Of a stretch of 44,126 bases of DNA, positions 16,337 to 22,395 are shown one piece after another. Source of the DNA: a virus. Positions within the stretch are counted from its first letter, which is position 1. Each line of letters starts with the position of its first letter. The DNA is taken from positions 1 through 44,126 of the IMG/VR virus record IMGVR_UViG_3300005253_000139; one strand, 5' to 3'. A program made the translations under genes and the position numbers. The notes under the pieces were generated by a model, which was not told where the DNA came from, did no database searches, and saw nothing but the letters and a program-made list of their open reading frames with translations.

Positions 16337-17356
16337 TTACGGCTTTATACCCAACTCCTTAAACATCTTCTCCAGCTTATTATATAACTCAAATAATATA
16401 TTTTTCTTTGTTGTATCTTTAGGTAAACTTTTAAATTCACCACGTGGCATATTTTCTATAGCGTTAGTGGCGTGTTTTATTATTCTAAAAGTTTTACTGC
16501 CTAATGATACATCATCTTTTAAAACTATTTTCATAGCACTGGTATAAGTACCAGTCTTTGAGGTAAATTCTTTCATTGCGAGTTTGTTAGGCAATATAAA
16601 ACGGAAGTTTCTTGTATCTGATGAACCTAAATCATCGAATTTTTTATCATGGATCCATTCAAAAAATAACTCTTTATTTCTTTCATCCTCTTCAATCCAA
16701 TTTTTTACAGTTCTATGACAGTAAACCTCTGCAAAATAACTAAATCTTTTAATATCAGCATCATCTGGATAAGCCTCCATATATTCAACTGTAAGCTGAT
16801 ATGCTCTATGATGAACAAAAACTTGGTTTTTGTTCATCTGAACATATGCCTGGATTTCCTCATACGATAGGCCTCTATTATGATATAAATCATATACATG
16901 GCCTGCCCGGTTAAGTGCACTCCACTCTTTTTTACCACTAACGTGCCATCTTGCTTTAAGTATATCTATTTCTAAAGGAGCTATATCATCTATGGGCATC
17001 TCACATTCAACGGTATTAAACCTTGATGAGTTGACGTCTTTCAACTCACCTTCTTTTATATTTTTTATTATTTTACGTAAACAGACAACCCTTCTATTCC
17101 CTTCATATACCACATTTTTTAAACTGACAAAGGGTTTTTCAGAAAGGCCTCCTGAAGCCAAGATAGACTGGTATAACTTTTTTGTATCGTTCTCACTCCA
17201 AACAAGGTCTTCCATTTCATCATCATGTAATTTTTCTTTAATATGCCGGAACCTGACATTATTAGGATCTAGTTTCAATTTATGTAAAGGGATCTTCTCT
17301 ATTGTCATGCGTATACCATTTTTATCTTTTTTAACAAAAATACAGTGTGTTGCCAT
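16337..17356 (-). CDS. ParB/Srx-fold protein
   Basis: A 339-residue protein with an AGGAGGAG ribosome site. Residues ~19-110 match the ParB N-terminal domain: IPLHKLKLDPNNVR, then LYQSILASGGLSEKPFVSL and VYEGNRRVVCLRKI, the EGNRR segment being the conserved nucleotide-binding motif. Residues ~165-200 (RGLSYEEIQAYVQMNKNQV) look like a helix-turn-helix. ParB proteins bind centromere-like sites using CTP or act as nucleases or regulators. No ParA is present. Its gene follows an XRE regulator, and an iteron-like array lies ~2 kb away. Confidence 0.7.
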   Translation of the reverse strand: MATHCIFVKKDKNGIRMTIEKIPLHKLKLDPNNVRFRHIKEKLHDDEMEDLVWSENDTKKLYQSILASGGLSEKPFVSLKNVVYEGNRRVVCLRKIIKNIKEGELKDVNSSRFNTVECEMPIDDIAPLEIDILKARWHVSGKKEWSALNRAGHVYDLYHNRGLSYEEIQAYVQMNKNQVFVHHRAYQLTVEYMEAYPDDADIKRFSYFAEVYCHRTVKNWIEEDERNKELFFEWIHDKKFDDLGSSDTRNFRFILPNKLAMKEFTSKTGTYTSAMKIVLKDDVSLGSKTFRIIKHATNAIENMPRGEFKSLPKDTTKKNILFELYNKLEKMFKELGIKP

Positions 17357-17391
17357 ATCTTTCTCCTCCTTTTTTAGGGTTAGATTAAATA

Positions 17392-17622
17392 TTAATTCCT
17401 TAAATCATTTAAAAAGTAATCCGCTGATTCGTTACATAAACTTATAATTTTAACAAATGCTTTTAAAGGTGGTAATATTCTACCCTTCTCATAAAGCGAG
17501 ACCGATTTTTGATTTGAATGTATCTTTTTAGCGAACTTAGTTTGGGTTAGGTTTAATCTTACCCGACCTAGTTTTAGCTTATGACCAAATTTTACAACAT
17601 TCATATTAAAGGTATCTCTCAT
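17392..17622 (-). CDS. XRE-family helix-turn-helix regulator
   Basis: A 76-residue protein. GHKLKLGRVRLNLTQTKFAKKI then HSNQKSVSLYEKGRILPPLK is the classical Cro/C1-type HTH (residues ~13-55). A second ATG at residue 7 is an alternative start. It probably regulates the divergent early promoters around 20.1-20.2 kb or its own promoter at 17649-17657. It lacks a C-terminal cleavage domain, so it is Cro-like rather than CI-like. Confidence 0.75.
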   Translation of the reverse strand: MRDTFNMNVVKFGHKLKLGRVRLNLTQTKFAKKIHSNQKSVSLYEKGRILPPLKAFVKIISLCNESADYFLNDLRN

Positions 17623-17648
17623 AATAAATTCTTAACTCTTCTTCTATA

Positions 17649-17657
17649 ATTATAACA
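17649..17657 (-). promoter_or_regulatory. Extended -10 promoter for the XRE/ParB genes
   Basis: On the minus strand TGTTATAAT is an extended -10 (TGnTATAAT) 27 bases before the XRE start. No good -35 is visible, which extended -10 promoters tolerate. Confidence 0.4.
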
Positions 17658-17687
17658 TATTCTACTCTTTCTAACATATATTAAAAA

Positions 17688-17999
17688 TTAATCTTTGGGT
17701 TCTGCCTCTTTTTTTCGAGAGATTTTAGCGAATATCCAAATCTTATATTCACCAAGGTCTAGCAAATGTGGTTTTAGGTTGTAGTCCTCGTTTTTAAACA
17801 CCCTCCTAGCAAGAGTAGGTATAAATTTACAAGGTACATCTAATGTAACTTTGATAGCTGAATTCATTCTTATCCCTCTAAGTGTTCGCCAAAGGTCGTC
17901 GTACTTACTTGTGTATCTACCCTTTTGCCATTGAACAGAGGTAAATTTTATCTTCTCCCATTTAAACTTTGCAACTTTTGGTTCATTCTTTTTTGCCAT
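17688..17999 (-). CDS. Tandem paralog 2 of a small phage protein
   Basis: A 103-residue basic protein. It is related to its upstream neighbour: LWRTLRGIRMNSAIKVTL matches LWHTLRKLKINSAIEVTL, and both have a FKNE segment followed by IW-F-K. It overlaps the neighbour by 17 bases. The fold may be a small alpha/beta nucleic-acid-binding domain, but no family is recognised. Confidence 0.5.
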   Translation of the reverse strand: MAKKNEPKVAKFKWEKIKFTSVQWQKGRYTSKYDDLWRTLRGIRMNSAIKVTLDVPCKFIPTLARRVFKNEDYNLKPHLLDLGEYKIWIFAKISRKKEAEPKD

Positions 18000-18276
18000 T
18001 CTCCCCTCCTCTTCGTGGCACTTTAAAAAACTGCCAAATAGTGCCTTCTGTGTTTATCTTCCTTGCTCCTATCCTCCATTTCTCATTTTTAAATTTGCGA
18101 TAAAGTCCCCTGCGTAGCTGTTTCTTTCCCTCTTCTAAAGTAACTTCGATAGCTGAATTTATTTTTAATTTTCTAAGGGTATGCCAAAGCAAAGCGTGAC
18201 CGCCTCCTCCTCTTTCCCAGTTAGGTAAGGATTTTATCTTTTTAATATTGGACTTAAATAATACTTCTTTGCTCAT
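17983..18276 (-). CDS. Tandem paralog 1 of a small phage protein
   Basis: A 97-residue basic protein homologous to the following gene (shared LW-TLR--NSAI-VTL core and FKNE). The N-terminal part (KKIKSLPNWERGGGG) is glycine-rich where the paralog has KGRYTSKYDD. A structured, arm-closed element (18298-18378) lies 22 bases upstream of the ATG. Function not recognised. Confidence 0.5.
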   Translation of the reverse strand: MSKEVLFKSNIKKIKSLPNWERGGGGHALLWHTLRKLKINSAIEVTLEEGKKQLRRGLYRKFKNEKWRIGARKINTEGTIWQFFKVPRRGGENGKKE

Positions 18277-18297
18277 TCTATTGTTCCTATATAATTA

Positions 18298-18378
18298 GAG
18301 AGCCGGGAAACATATCCCCGATTGAGCCATTAGACTATGGAGGGTCTTTTTGGGCAGGATGCTGCTGTGCCGGCTCTC
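18298..18378 (-). ncRNA. Cloverleaf-like structured element
   Basis: A perfect 9-bp inverted repeat, GAGAGCCGG (18298-18306) with CCGGCTCTC (18370-18378), closes three smaller potential hairpins: GGG/CCC around 18305-18319, CCAT/ATGG with a 6-base loop, and GGCA/TGCC. The outline resembles a tRNA. However, no T-arm TTCGA sequence, no normal 7-base anticodon loop and no CCA are present. It lies between minus genes and begins in the stop codon of the small membrane gene. It may be a degenerate tRNA or a processing element. Confidence 0.35.
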
Positions 18379-18463
18379 AGTTTTGTTTGTCTTTCCTCAT
18401 CTTGTCCCTTACCACGCCTACAACTATAACCATCGCTATCACAAAGAGTATTAAAATATTCAT
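18377..18463 (-). CDS. 28-residue single-span membrane peptide
   Basis: A short frame with one hydrophobic helix (ILILFVIAMVIVVGVV) and a charged tail DKMRKDKQN. It follows the beta-barrel gene and ends where the cloverleaf-like element begins. Small size limits confidence. Confidence 0.3.
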   Translation of the reverse strand: MNILILFVIAMVIVVGVVRDKMRKDKQN

Positions 18464-18546
18464 AAAAAATTTGATAAGGTTATGATACGGTTAATCCCAC
18501 GGGTGAAATTTTCCATCCTTATCCCCAATTTTATGCAATTTAAAAA

Positions 18547-19380
18547 TTAAAACTTCGCTGTAAATTTAATACCAAATTCAGTAGTCTCATTTTTTGGCTC
18601 AGTGAAAGAATCAGTTACAAGCCATAATCCATTTTCTGAGAGAACCGTATCAGTAACCGTTTCTGAGTCCTTGATATTCCAATATCTTATGAAAGGCTCT
18701 ATTGCAAAATCTAGCTTCTCGCCTTTCTTCTGAAATTCTATTGAACCCCTAATACCATAGCCTTTGTCTTGGTCATTTTCAACATCATTATGAGTATACC
18801 AACCCGGCACGGCACTCCACACTCTAGCTTGGCTCATATAACTCTTCTGTTGTCCCCACCAGAAAATATCATATTCTAATATTGTCCTAACAGACCAACT
18901 ATTTTCTAGAGGAGCAGTAATTTCTACGCCTATAGGACTATAAATATACTGTGATTCCCTATCATAACCAAGTGCATTTGTTGAAGTTAGTCTATTTCCA
19001 AACTCATCGAATAAATATCTATACCCTATTCCTATATAAGGCGTAAGGGTAGATGTTTCTGATAAAGGATGATCATAACCTGCCAGTCCTCTGAACTCCA
19101 ACACGTAATCGTCTATATTATCCATGGTTCCTGAATTTTTGTAATCTACTTGTCCAAAACTATATAGACCTTCTGCTCTTAACATAACACCATTACGATA
19201 AGTATAAGAACCTAACAGACCATACATTATACCTTCTTGTTCCATTAGACCTGGTTCTTCATACTTTCTGTTAGAAATTTCAGTTCCTAATTCCCAAGTA
19301 TGCTCTTGTACTGGTTCTGCGAAATTACTCGTAACCCCTATAAACATAAAACATATTGTCGCTACTAATAATGTCTTCAT
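18547..19380 (-). CDS. Outer-membrane beta-barrel protein
   Basis: A 277-residue protein. Residues 1-21 are a Sec signal peptide. The mature part alternates amphipathic strands (GYDHPLSETSTLTPYIGIGYRYL, WSVRTILEYDIFWWG) and ends ...TTEFGIKFTAKF, with the C-terminal aromatic residue needed for BAM-dependent outer-membrane insertion. Phage-encoded barrels such as lambda Lom or porin-like morons alter the host surface or block superinfection. Its gene lies between an iteron-like array upstream and small envelope genes downstream, so it is probably made early or in a carrier state. Confidence 0.75.
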   Translation of the reverse strand: MKTLLVATICFMFIGVTSNFAEPVQEHTWELGTEISNRKYEEPGLMEQEGIMYGLLGSYTYRNGVMLRAEGLYSFGQVDYKNSGTMDNIDDYVLEFRGLAGYDHPLSETSTLTPYIGIGYRYLFDEFGNRLTSTNALGYDRESQYIYSPIGVEITAPLENSWSVRTILEYDIFWWGQQKSYMSQARVWSAVPGWYTHNDVENDQDKGYGIRGSIEFQKKGEKLDFAIEPFIRYWNIKDSETVTDTVLSENGLWLVTDSFTEPKNETTEFGIKFTAKF

Positions 19381-19414
19381 CTTCTTTTCTCCTTTCTTTC
19401 GGTTAATAATTAAT

Positions 19415-19602
19415 GATACGGTTTTGATACGGTGATACGGTTTCTTATACCTTTAATATAATAATTGACGCGGTTAGTGATACGGTGATACGGTTTTGAT
19501 ACGGATGATTTTAATATAAAAGTTATGAAAATGTGCTTATGATACGGTGATACGGTTATGATAGTGATACGGTTATTGTGGTGTGATACGGTTGTGATAC
19601 AG
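19415..19602. repeat. GATACGG iteron-like direct repeat array
   Basis: Ten exact GATACGG copies, all in one orientation (starts 19415, 19426, 19434, 19479, 19487, 19498, 19541, 19549, 19566, 19585), plus variants GACGCGG (19467) and GATACAG (19596). They occur in groups separated by AT-rich gaps of about 35 bases, with 8- or 11-base steps inside the groups. The extended consensus is TGATACGGTT. One outlying copy lies at 18484. This resembles an iteron origin, partition site or multi-site operator. Confidence 0.75.
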
Positions 19603-19606
19603 TTAA

Positions 19607-19680
19607 TGGTGGGTTGGGAAGGAATCGAACCTCCTTTTCCAGAGTTACGATCTGACGTGCCTCCAATACACCACCAACCC
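19607..19680 (-). tRNA. tRNA with predicted GUA anticodon (Tyr), atypical
   Basis: On the minus strand a full cloverleaf is visible: acceptor GGGTTGG/CCAACCC, D-stem GTGT/GCAC with GG in the loop, anticodon stem TCAGA/TCTGG, a 4-base variable loop, T-arm GGAGG-TTCGATT-CCTTC, and an encoded ACCA end. The 7-base anticodon loop is TCGTAAC, giving GTA. Two oddities are C instead of the usual U at position 33, and a short variable loop where bacterial tRNA-Tyr has a long one. The amino-acid identity is therefore uncertain. Confidence 0.8.
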
Positions 19681-19684
19681 AATA

Positions 19685-19769
19685 AGAACCGAGAGGCGTC
19701 TTTGATATGCCTACCCACATTCTTCACCACAAAGGCGTGGAAGAGGTATATTGATGCGCTCTCGGTTCT
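19685..19769 (-). ncRNA. 85-nt structured element closed by an 11-bp stem
   Basis: AGAACCGAGAG (19685-19695) and CTCTCGGTTCT (19759-19769) form a perfect stem. Inside, TCTT/AAGA and CCAC/GTGG can extend a central hairpin. It lies 4 bases beyond the tRNA in the same non-coding block and has no plausible frame of its own. It could be a small RNA or a processing stem for the tRNA precursor. Confidence 0.45.
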
Positions 19770-19800
19770 GATCATATCTATTACCTTGGTCAGCAAAAAA

Positions 19801-19904
19801 AGAGCTGGATATAACAGTCGACTATTTTCCTGGCTAGTTTGAGCATTTAGCGTATCAAGCAGGTGCTCTTGCCCCCGAAGAAAAAAATCCCTATATCCAG
19901 CTCT
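19801..19904 (-). ncRNA. 104-nt structured element closed by a 13-bp stem
   Basis: AGAGCTGGATATA (19801-19813) and TATATCCAGCTCT (19892-19904) are perfectly complementary. An inner GAGCA/TGCTC hairpin is possible. On the minus strand it directly follows the 54-residue gene and precedes the 85-nt element and tRNA. The ~320-base stretch 19606-19922 thus holds three RNA structures and no convincing protein gene. Confidence 0.45.
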
Positions 19905-19922
19905 CATATTTTCCTTGGTTAT

Positions 19923-20087
19923 CTATTTTTCAGCATATCTGCGATATGCTTGTACTATTTTTGGCCACATCTCTTCCAACTTTGCTAAGTTAGATTTATC
20001 TGCACATTCAATAGCTCGCATTAAAGCAGTTTGAAAACTGCCTGCATATTTATATTCCAATTCCCAATTATCCTGTGACATTTCCAT
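19923..20087 (-). CDS. 54-residue helical protein, first gene of the minus accessory transcript
   Basis: The frame begins after a GAGG ribosome site, about 85 bases downstream of the minus promoter at 20178-20206. The product is helical and mildly acidic (DNWELEYKYAGSFQTALMRA, KLEEMWPKIVQAYRRYAEK). No family recognised. Position suggests an early regulator or inhibitor. Confidence 0.45.
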   Translation of the reverse strand: MEMSQDNWELEYKYAGSFQTALMRAIECADKSNLAKLEEMWPKIVQAYRRYAEK

Positions 20088-20120
20088 TGTCTTTACCTCA
20101 TTCCTAACAATTTTTTATTG

Positions 20121-20149
20121 TTGACTTGGAAAAGGAAGATATATATAAT
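20121..20149 (+). promoter_or_regulatory. Sigma70-type promoter for the methylase gene
   Basis: TTGACT, a 17-base spacer and a perfect TATAAT. It overlaps the region of the opposing promoter and a palindrome at 20154-20175 just downstream of the -10. Confidence 0.65.
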
Positions 20150-20153
20150 GTTA

Positions 20154-20175
20154 ATATCTAAGTCTAATTAGATAT
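20154..20175. promoter_or_regulatory. 22-bp palindromic operator candidate
   Basis: ATATCTAA and TTAGATAT flank GTCTAA. The palindrome covers the predicted start sites of both opposing promoters, an ideal place for a Cro-like repressor such as the XRE proteins at 17392 or 20788. Confidence 0.5.
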
Positions 20176-20177
20176 AA

Positions 20178-20206
20178 ACTATACCATTTTTACGGTTTTG
20201 TGTCAA
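20178..20206 (-). promoter_or_regulatory. Consensus minus promoter of the accessory transcript
   Basis: On the minus strand: TTGACA, a 17-base spacer and TATAGT. The spacer contains TACGGTTTTG (plus-strand reading, 20191-20200), a 10-base match to the GATACGGTTTTG form of the iterons, so the iteron-binding protein might also act here. Confidence 0.7.
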
Positions 20207-20215
20207 GAGGAAAAT

Positions 20216-20608
20216 ATGAAAAAATTTAAAGGGATGATGACATCTATTCGTAGTGATTGGCGAACCCCAGAATGGTTATATAAGGAGTTAAACAAGGAAT
20301 TTAACTTTAATTTTGATCCTTGTCCTAATAATCCTAAGTTTGATGGATTAAGGATATCTTGAAAAAAACGAAATTTTATAAATCCTCCTTATGGTAGAGA
20401 AATTGGTAAATGGATAAAAAAGGGATATGAAGAAAGCCTACAGGCTAAATTGGTAGTTTTTCTAATCCCAAGCAGAACTGATACTATTTGGTGGCATGAT
20501 TTTATTATGAAAGCAAAGGAAATTCGATTTATTGAGGGTAGGTTGAAATTTTCTGAATATTCTAATTCTGCGCCATTTCCAAGCTGTATAGTAATATTTA
20601 AAATATAA
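20216..20608 (+). pseudogene. Dam-type N6-adenine methyltransferase interrupted by in-frame TGA
   Basis: Read through one TGA, the frame is 130 residues of the phage DNA N6-adenine methyltransferase family: SDWRTPEWLY, a DPCP motif, NFINPPYG (the catalytic NPPY motif) and LIPSRTDTIWWHD. The TGA (20360-20362, codon 49) stands where the family has Trp before K-R-F-NPPY. A single G-to-A change from TGG explains it. Other Trp codons in this gene are TGG. Without readthrough the product stops before the catalytic motif. The promoter and ribosome site (AGAGGA) are intact. It could be a recent inactivation, a sequencing error or true recoding. Confidence 0.7.
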
Positions 20609-20629
20609 ATTAGCTGTAACTAATTAATC

Positions 20630-20657
20630 TTGACAAATTCCTAAAAAGTGATATAGT
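20630..20657 (+). promoter_or_regulatory. Promoter of the XRE-led plus operon
   Basis: TTGACA, a 16-base spacer and TATAGT. The predicted start near 20664 coincides with the first arm of the structured leader. Confidence 0.65.
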
Positions 20658-20663
20658 TCACAA

Positions 20664-20768
20664 GACAGCAGAGGAACAGACTTTCTATTAAAATGGGATC
20701 CTTGCGTAAGCGTAAAAGGAGGAGAGATGGTTTAGCTGTTTCTCTGTTGTCGCGCTGAAAAGGATCCC
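20664..20768 (+). promoter_or_regulatory. Structured 5' leader with interleaved inverted repeats (pseudoknot candidate)
   Basis: Arm A (20664-20679, GACAGCAGAGGAACAG) can pair with 20736-20751, with two mismatched or wobble positions. Arm B (GGGATCCTT, 20695-20703) pairs perfectly with AAGGATCCC (20760-20768). The order A-B-A'-B' is a pseudoknot. Between them lies GGAGGAG followed by an ATG-GTT-TAG start-stop. The element immediately precedes the ribosome site of the XRE gene. Confidence 0.5.
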
Positions 20769-20787
20769 TTTCTTTTAGGAGGTTGCC

Positions 20788-20970
20788 ATGAGAGTCCTAA
20801 ATTATTACGAAGATCGTGAGATAAATACCTTTATAAAAATATATGGTCAGGCTAGAATGGCTAAGAAAGCCGGGGTCTCGCCATCGTATTTGTCACAAGC
20901 GTTAAAAGGCAAATACGCAATCCCGGAAGATGTGTATCAAAGGATAAAAGAGGTACTAAAAGGTGGGTAA
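20788..20970 (+). CDS. Small Cro-like helix-turn-helix protein
   Basis: A 60-residue protein with an AGGAGG site. Residues ~20-45 (GQARMAKKAGVSPSYLSQALKGK) are a helix-turn-helix typical of Cro/XRE proteins, followed by IPEDVYQRIKEVL. As the first gene of the plus early operon, it is a candidate repressor of the divergent promoters and the partner of the XRE protein at 17392. Confidence 0.75.
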   Translation: MRVLNYYEDREINTFIKIYGQARMAKKAGVSPSYLSQALKGKYAIPEDVYQRIKEVLKGG

Positions 20971-21214
20971 AGAAGAAATAGAGGAAATACTGATAGTATG
21001 TATAGGTAAAGAGGGTACACATACAGATGATTCCTTATTAATGTCTTGCCACAGGTGCGGAAAAGATGTATGGGTATCTCCTCATAATCTAGGAAAAAAA
21101 CTTATCTGCACAATCTGTGTAACTAAACTTAATCCAAAGGAAGTACAGTTTAAGGTTGCTATGCAAGATTTATTAAAAGCAGCTAATTTTTTAGAAAAAT
21201 ATAATTCAAAATAG
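20963..21214 (+). CDS. Small zinc-ribbon protein
   Basis: An 83-residue protein starting at GTG, overlapping the Cro-like gene by 8 bases. CHRC near residue 29 and CTIC near residue 50 form a zinc ribbon; the C-terminus is helical. Probably a small regulatory or nucleic-acid-binding protein. Confidence 0.5.
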   Translation: MGKEEIEEILIVCIGKEGTHTDDSLLMSCHRCGKDVWVSPHNLGKKLICTICVTKLNPKEVQFKVAMQDLLKAANFLEKYNSK

Positions 21215-21262
21215 ATTAGGATAAAACAGGAGATAGGGAAGTGAAGAGAGAAGAGAAAGAGG

Positions 21263-21448
21263 TTGCCTGATGAAATAGAACTCGATAACGGGTATATACA
21301 TACATTACGAATATGGAAAGAAGATAGTGAATGGATAGTTGCTTATGAAGATTGTTATGGGAATTATTATACACAAATTAGAGGCAATACCGAAGCCGAA
21401 GCAAGAGGCAAGATGTGGTGCTACTTACGGGAGAAAAAACTAATATGA
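21263..21448 (+). CDS. Small hypothetical protein
   Basis: A 61-residue protein starting at TTG, six bases after GAAAGAGG. Strand-rich (IHTLRIWKEDSEWIVAYED) with a C-terminal helix TEAEARGKMWCYLREKK, as in small phage proteins resembling DUF2591-type folds. No family is assigned. Confidence 0.4.
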   Translation: MPDEIELDNGYIHTLRIWKEDSEWIVAYEDCYGNYYTQIRGNTEAEARGKMWCYLREKKLI

Positions 21449-21621
21449 CCAACAACCAATACTGCCTAATCCTAGATGAGACTATAAATAAGTGGCTTGG
21501 GAAAAAGTACAAGGGGAGAAGTCCAATACTTAACATTCTCGCAGGTGTGCTTATTTTGTTTTTGATCCGACTCTTGTTTGTCCTAAGAAGGATTAGAAGA
21601 GTCATAAGTTATTTAACCTAA
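21445..21621 (+). CDS. Single-span membrane protein with basic tail
   Basis: A 58-residue protein beginning at the ATG that overlaps the previous stop (ATGA). One hydrophobic helix (ILNILAGVLILFLIRLLFVL) is followed by RRIRRVISYLT. Function unknown. Confidence 0.4.
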   Translation: MTNNQYCLILDETINKWLGKKYKGRSPILNILAGVLILFLIRLLFVLRRIRRVISYLT

Positions 21622-21644
21622 AAGAACTTAGTTTTTTTTAGGTT
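21615..21644 (+). terminator. Hairpin with T-rich loop after the membrane gene
   Basis: AACCTAAAA (21615-21623) pairs with TTTTAGGTT (21636-21644), 9 bp, overlapping the stop codon. No T-run follows the stem, so it may be an RNA-stability element rather than a terminator. Confidence 0.35.
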
Positions 21645-21691
21645 ATTAAAAGAGTATTTATAAAGATAGGGAATTAAGAAAATATTAACTA

Positions 21692-21865
21692 ATGGAAACC
21701 TCAAATCGCTCAATCTTAAAACGCTATAAAAAGGCCTTTAATCCGGAAGAACTGGAGGGAACGGTCAAGATTTGCCCCAGGTGTAAAATAGGGAAGAGGC
21801 ATAGAAGAGGCCGGATGTGGACACCCTGTAAATTCTGTAGCAATTTAAGGATAAGTAGGAATTGA
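21692..21865 (+). CDS. 57-residue zinc-ribbon basic protein
   Basis: The frame has CPRC and CKFC pairs 18 residues apart with many Arg/Lys between them, consistent with a nucleic-acid-binding zinc ribbon. It ends 1 base before the DUF4326 start. No strong ribosome site is seen upstream. Confidence 0.45.
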   Translation: METSNRSILKRYKKAFNPEELEGTVKICPRCKIGKRHRRGRMWTPCKFCSNLRISRN

Positions 21866-21866
21866 T

Positions 21867-22130
21867 ATGAAAGTAGTAAATATAACAAAAGATATATATG
21901 ATGTTTATATTGGTAGAGGTAGTAAATGGGGCAATCCTTTTATTATAGGTAAGGATGGAAACAGAGAAGAAGTTATTAGTAAGTATGAAGCGTATTTTAT
22001 GGCTCATCTATCTTTGATAGATGATTTGCCAGAATTAGAAGGAAAAATACTAGGCTGCTTTTGTAAGCCTCAAGATTGCCATGGAGATATATTAGTTAGG
22101 ATGGTAGAAGACAAAATATGGAAAAAATAA
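21867..22130 (+). CDS. DUF4326 protein
   Basis: An 87-residue protein with the full DUF4326 (PF14216) signature: YIGRGSKWGNPF, VISKYEAYF, LEGKILGCFCKPQDCHG. The family is widespread in phages and bacteria; its biochemical function is unknown, though Cys/His conservation suggests metal or nucleotide binding. Confidence 0.85.
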   Translation: MKVVNITKDIYDVYIGRGSKWGNPFIIGKDGNREEVISKYEAYFMAHLSLIDDLPELEGKILGCFCKPQDCHGDILVRMVEDKIWKK

Positions 22131-22148
22131 GATAGGAGGGAGGTAGTT

Positions 22149-22385
22149 GTGAGAATCAAGATAAAAATAAAACATCCTAAGCAGATCCTGGTAATTATAC
22201 TTATTAGCGCAATAACTGTCTTTTATATGTCCAGGAACTTTAGATATAAGGTTATCTTTGCAAAAGAGCGTATTGTAAAGTGTGATGGTCTTACAGGTAG
22301 GACATGGTTCTTAAAGAAGATCCCTCATCCTGATAGGAGGGGGCGTTCTAGGCTCATATGGATGGAGTTGAGGGGAGGAATATAA
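22149..22385 (+). CDS. Membrane-anchored small protein
   Basis: A 78-residue protein starting at GTG after GGGAGG. One hydrophobic segment (residues ~12-28) follows a very basic N-terminus; the rest is basic. It is the last gene of the plus operon, only 10 bases from the convergent minus gene, with no evident terminator between them. Confidence 0.4.
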   Translation: MRIKIKIKHPKQILVIILISAITVFYMSRNFRYKVIFAKERIVKCDGLTGRTWFLKKIPHPDRRGRSRLIWMELRGGI

Positions 22386-22395
22386 TCAATTACAT

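Noticed and set aside
16337-17356. Calling a complete ParAB partition system
   Set aside because: No ParA-type ATPase is present anywhere in the window.
18298-18378. Annotating the cloverleaf as a tRNA
   Set aside because: No TTCGA T-loop, no proper 7-base anticodon loop with U33 and no CCA end on either strand.
19415-19602. CRISPR array
   Set aside because: Repeats are only 7-11 bases, spacing is irregular and there are no Cas genes.
19410-19907. Long open frame on the minus strand (165 codons)
   Set aside because: It runs through the tRNA, both structured RNAs and the iterons; its end is a translation of the GATACGG repeats and it has no ribosome site.
20216-20608. Alternative genetic code (TGA as Trp) for the whole phage
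   Set aside because: TGA ends many genes in tight ATGA/GTGA overlaps, and all large genes use TGG for Trp with no internal TGA.
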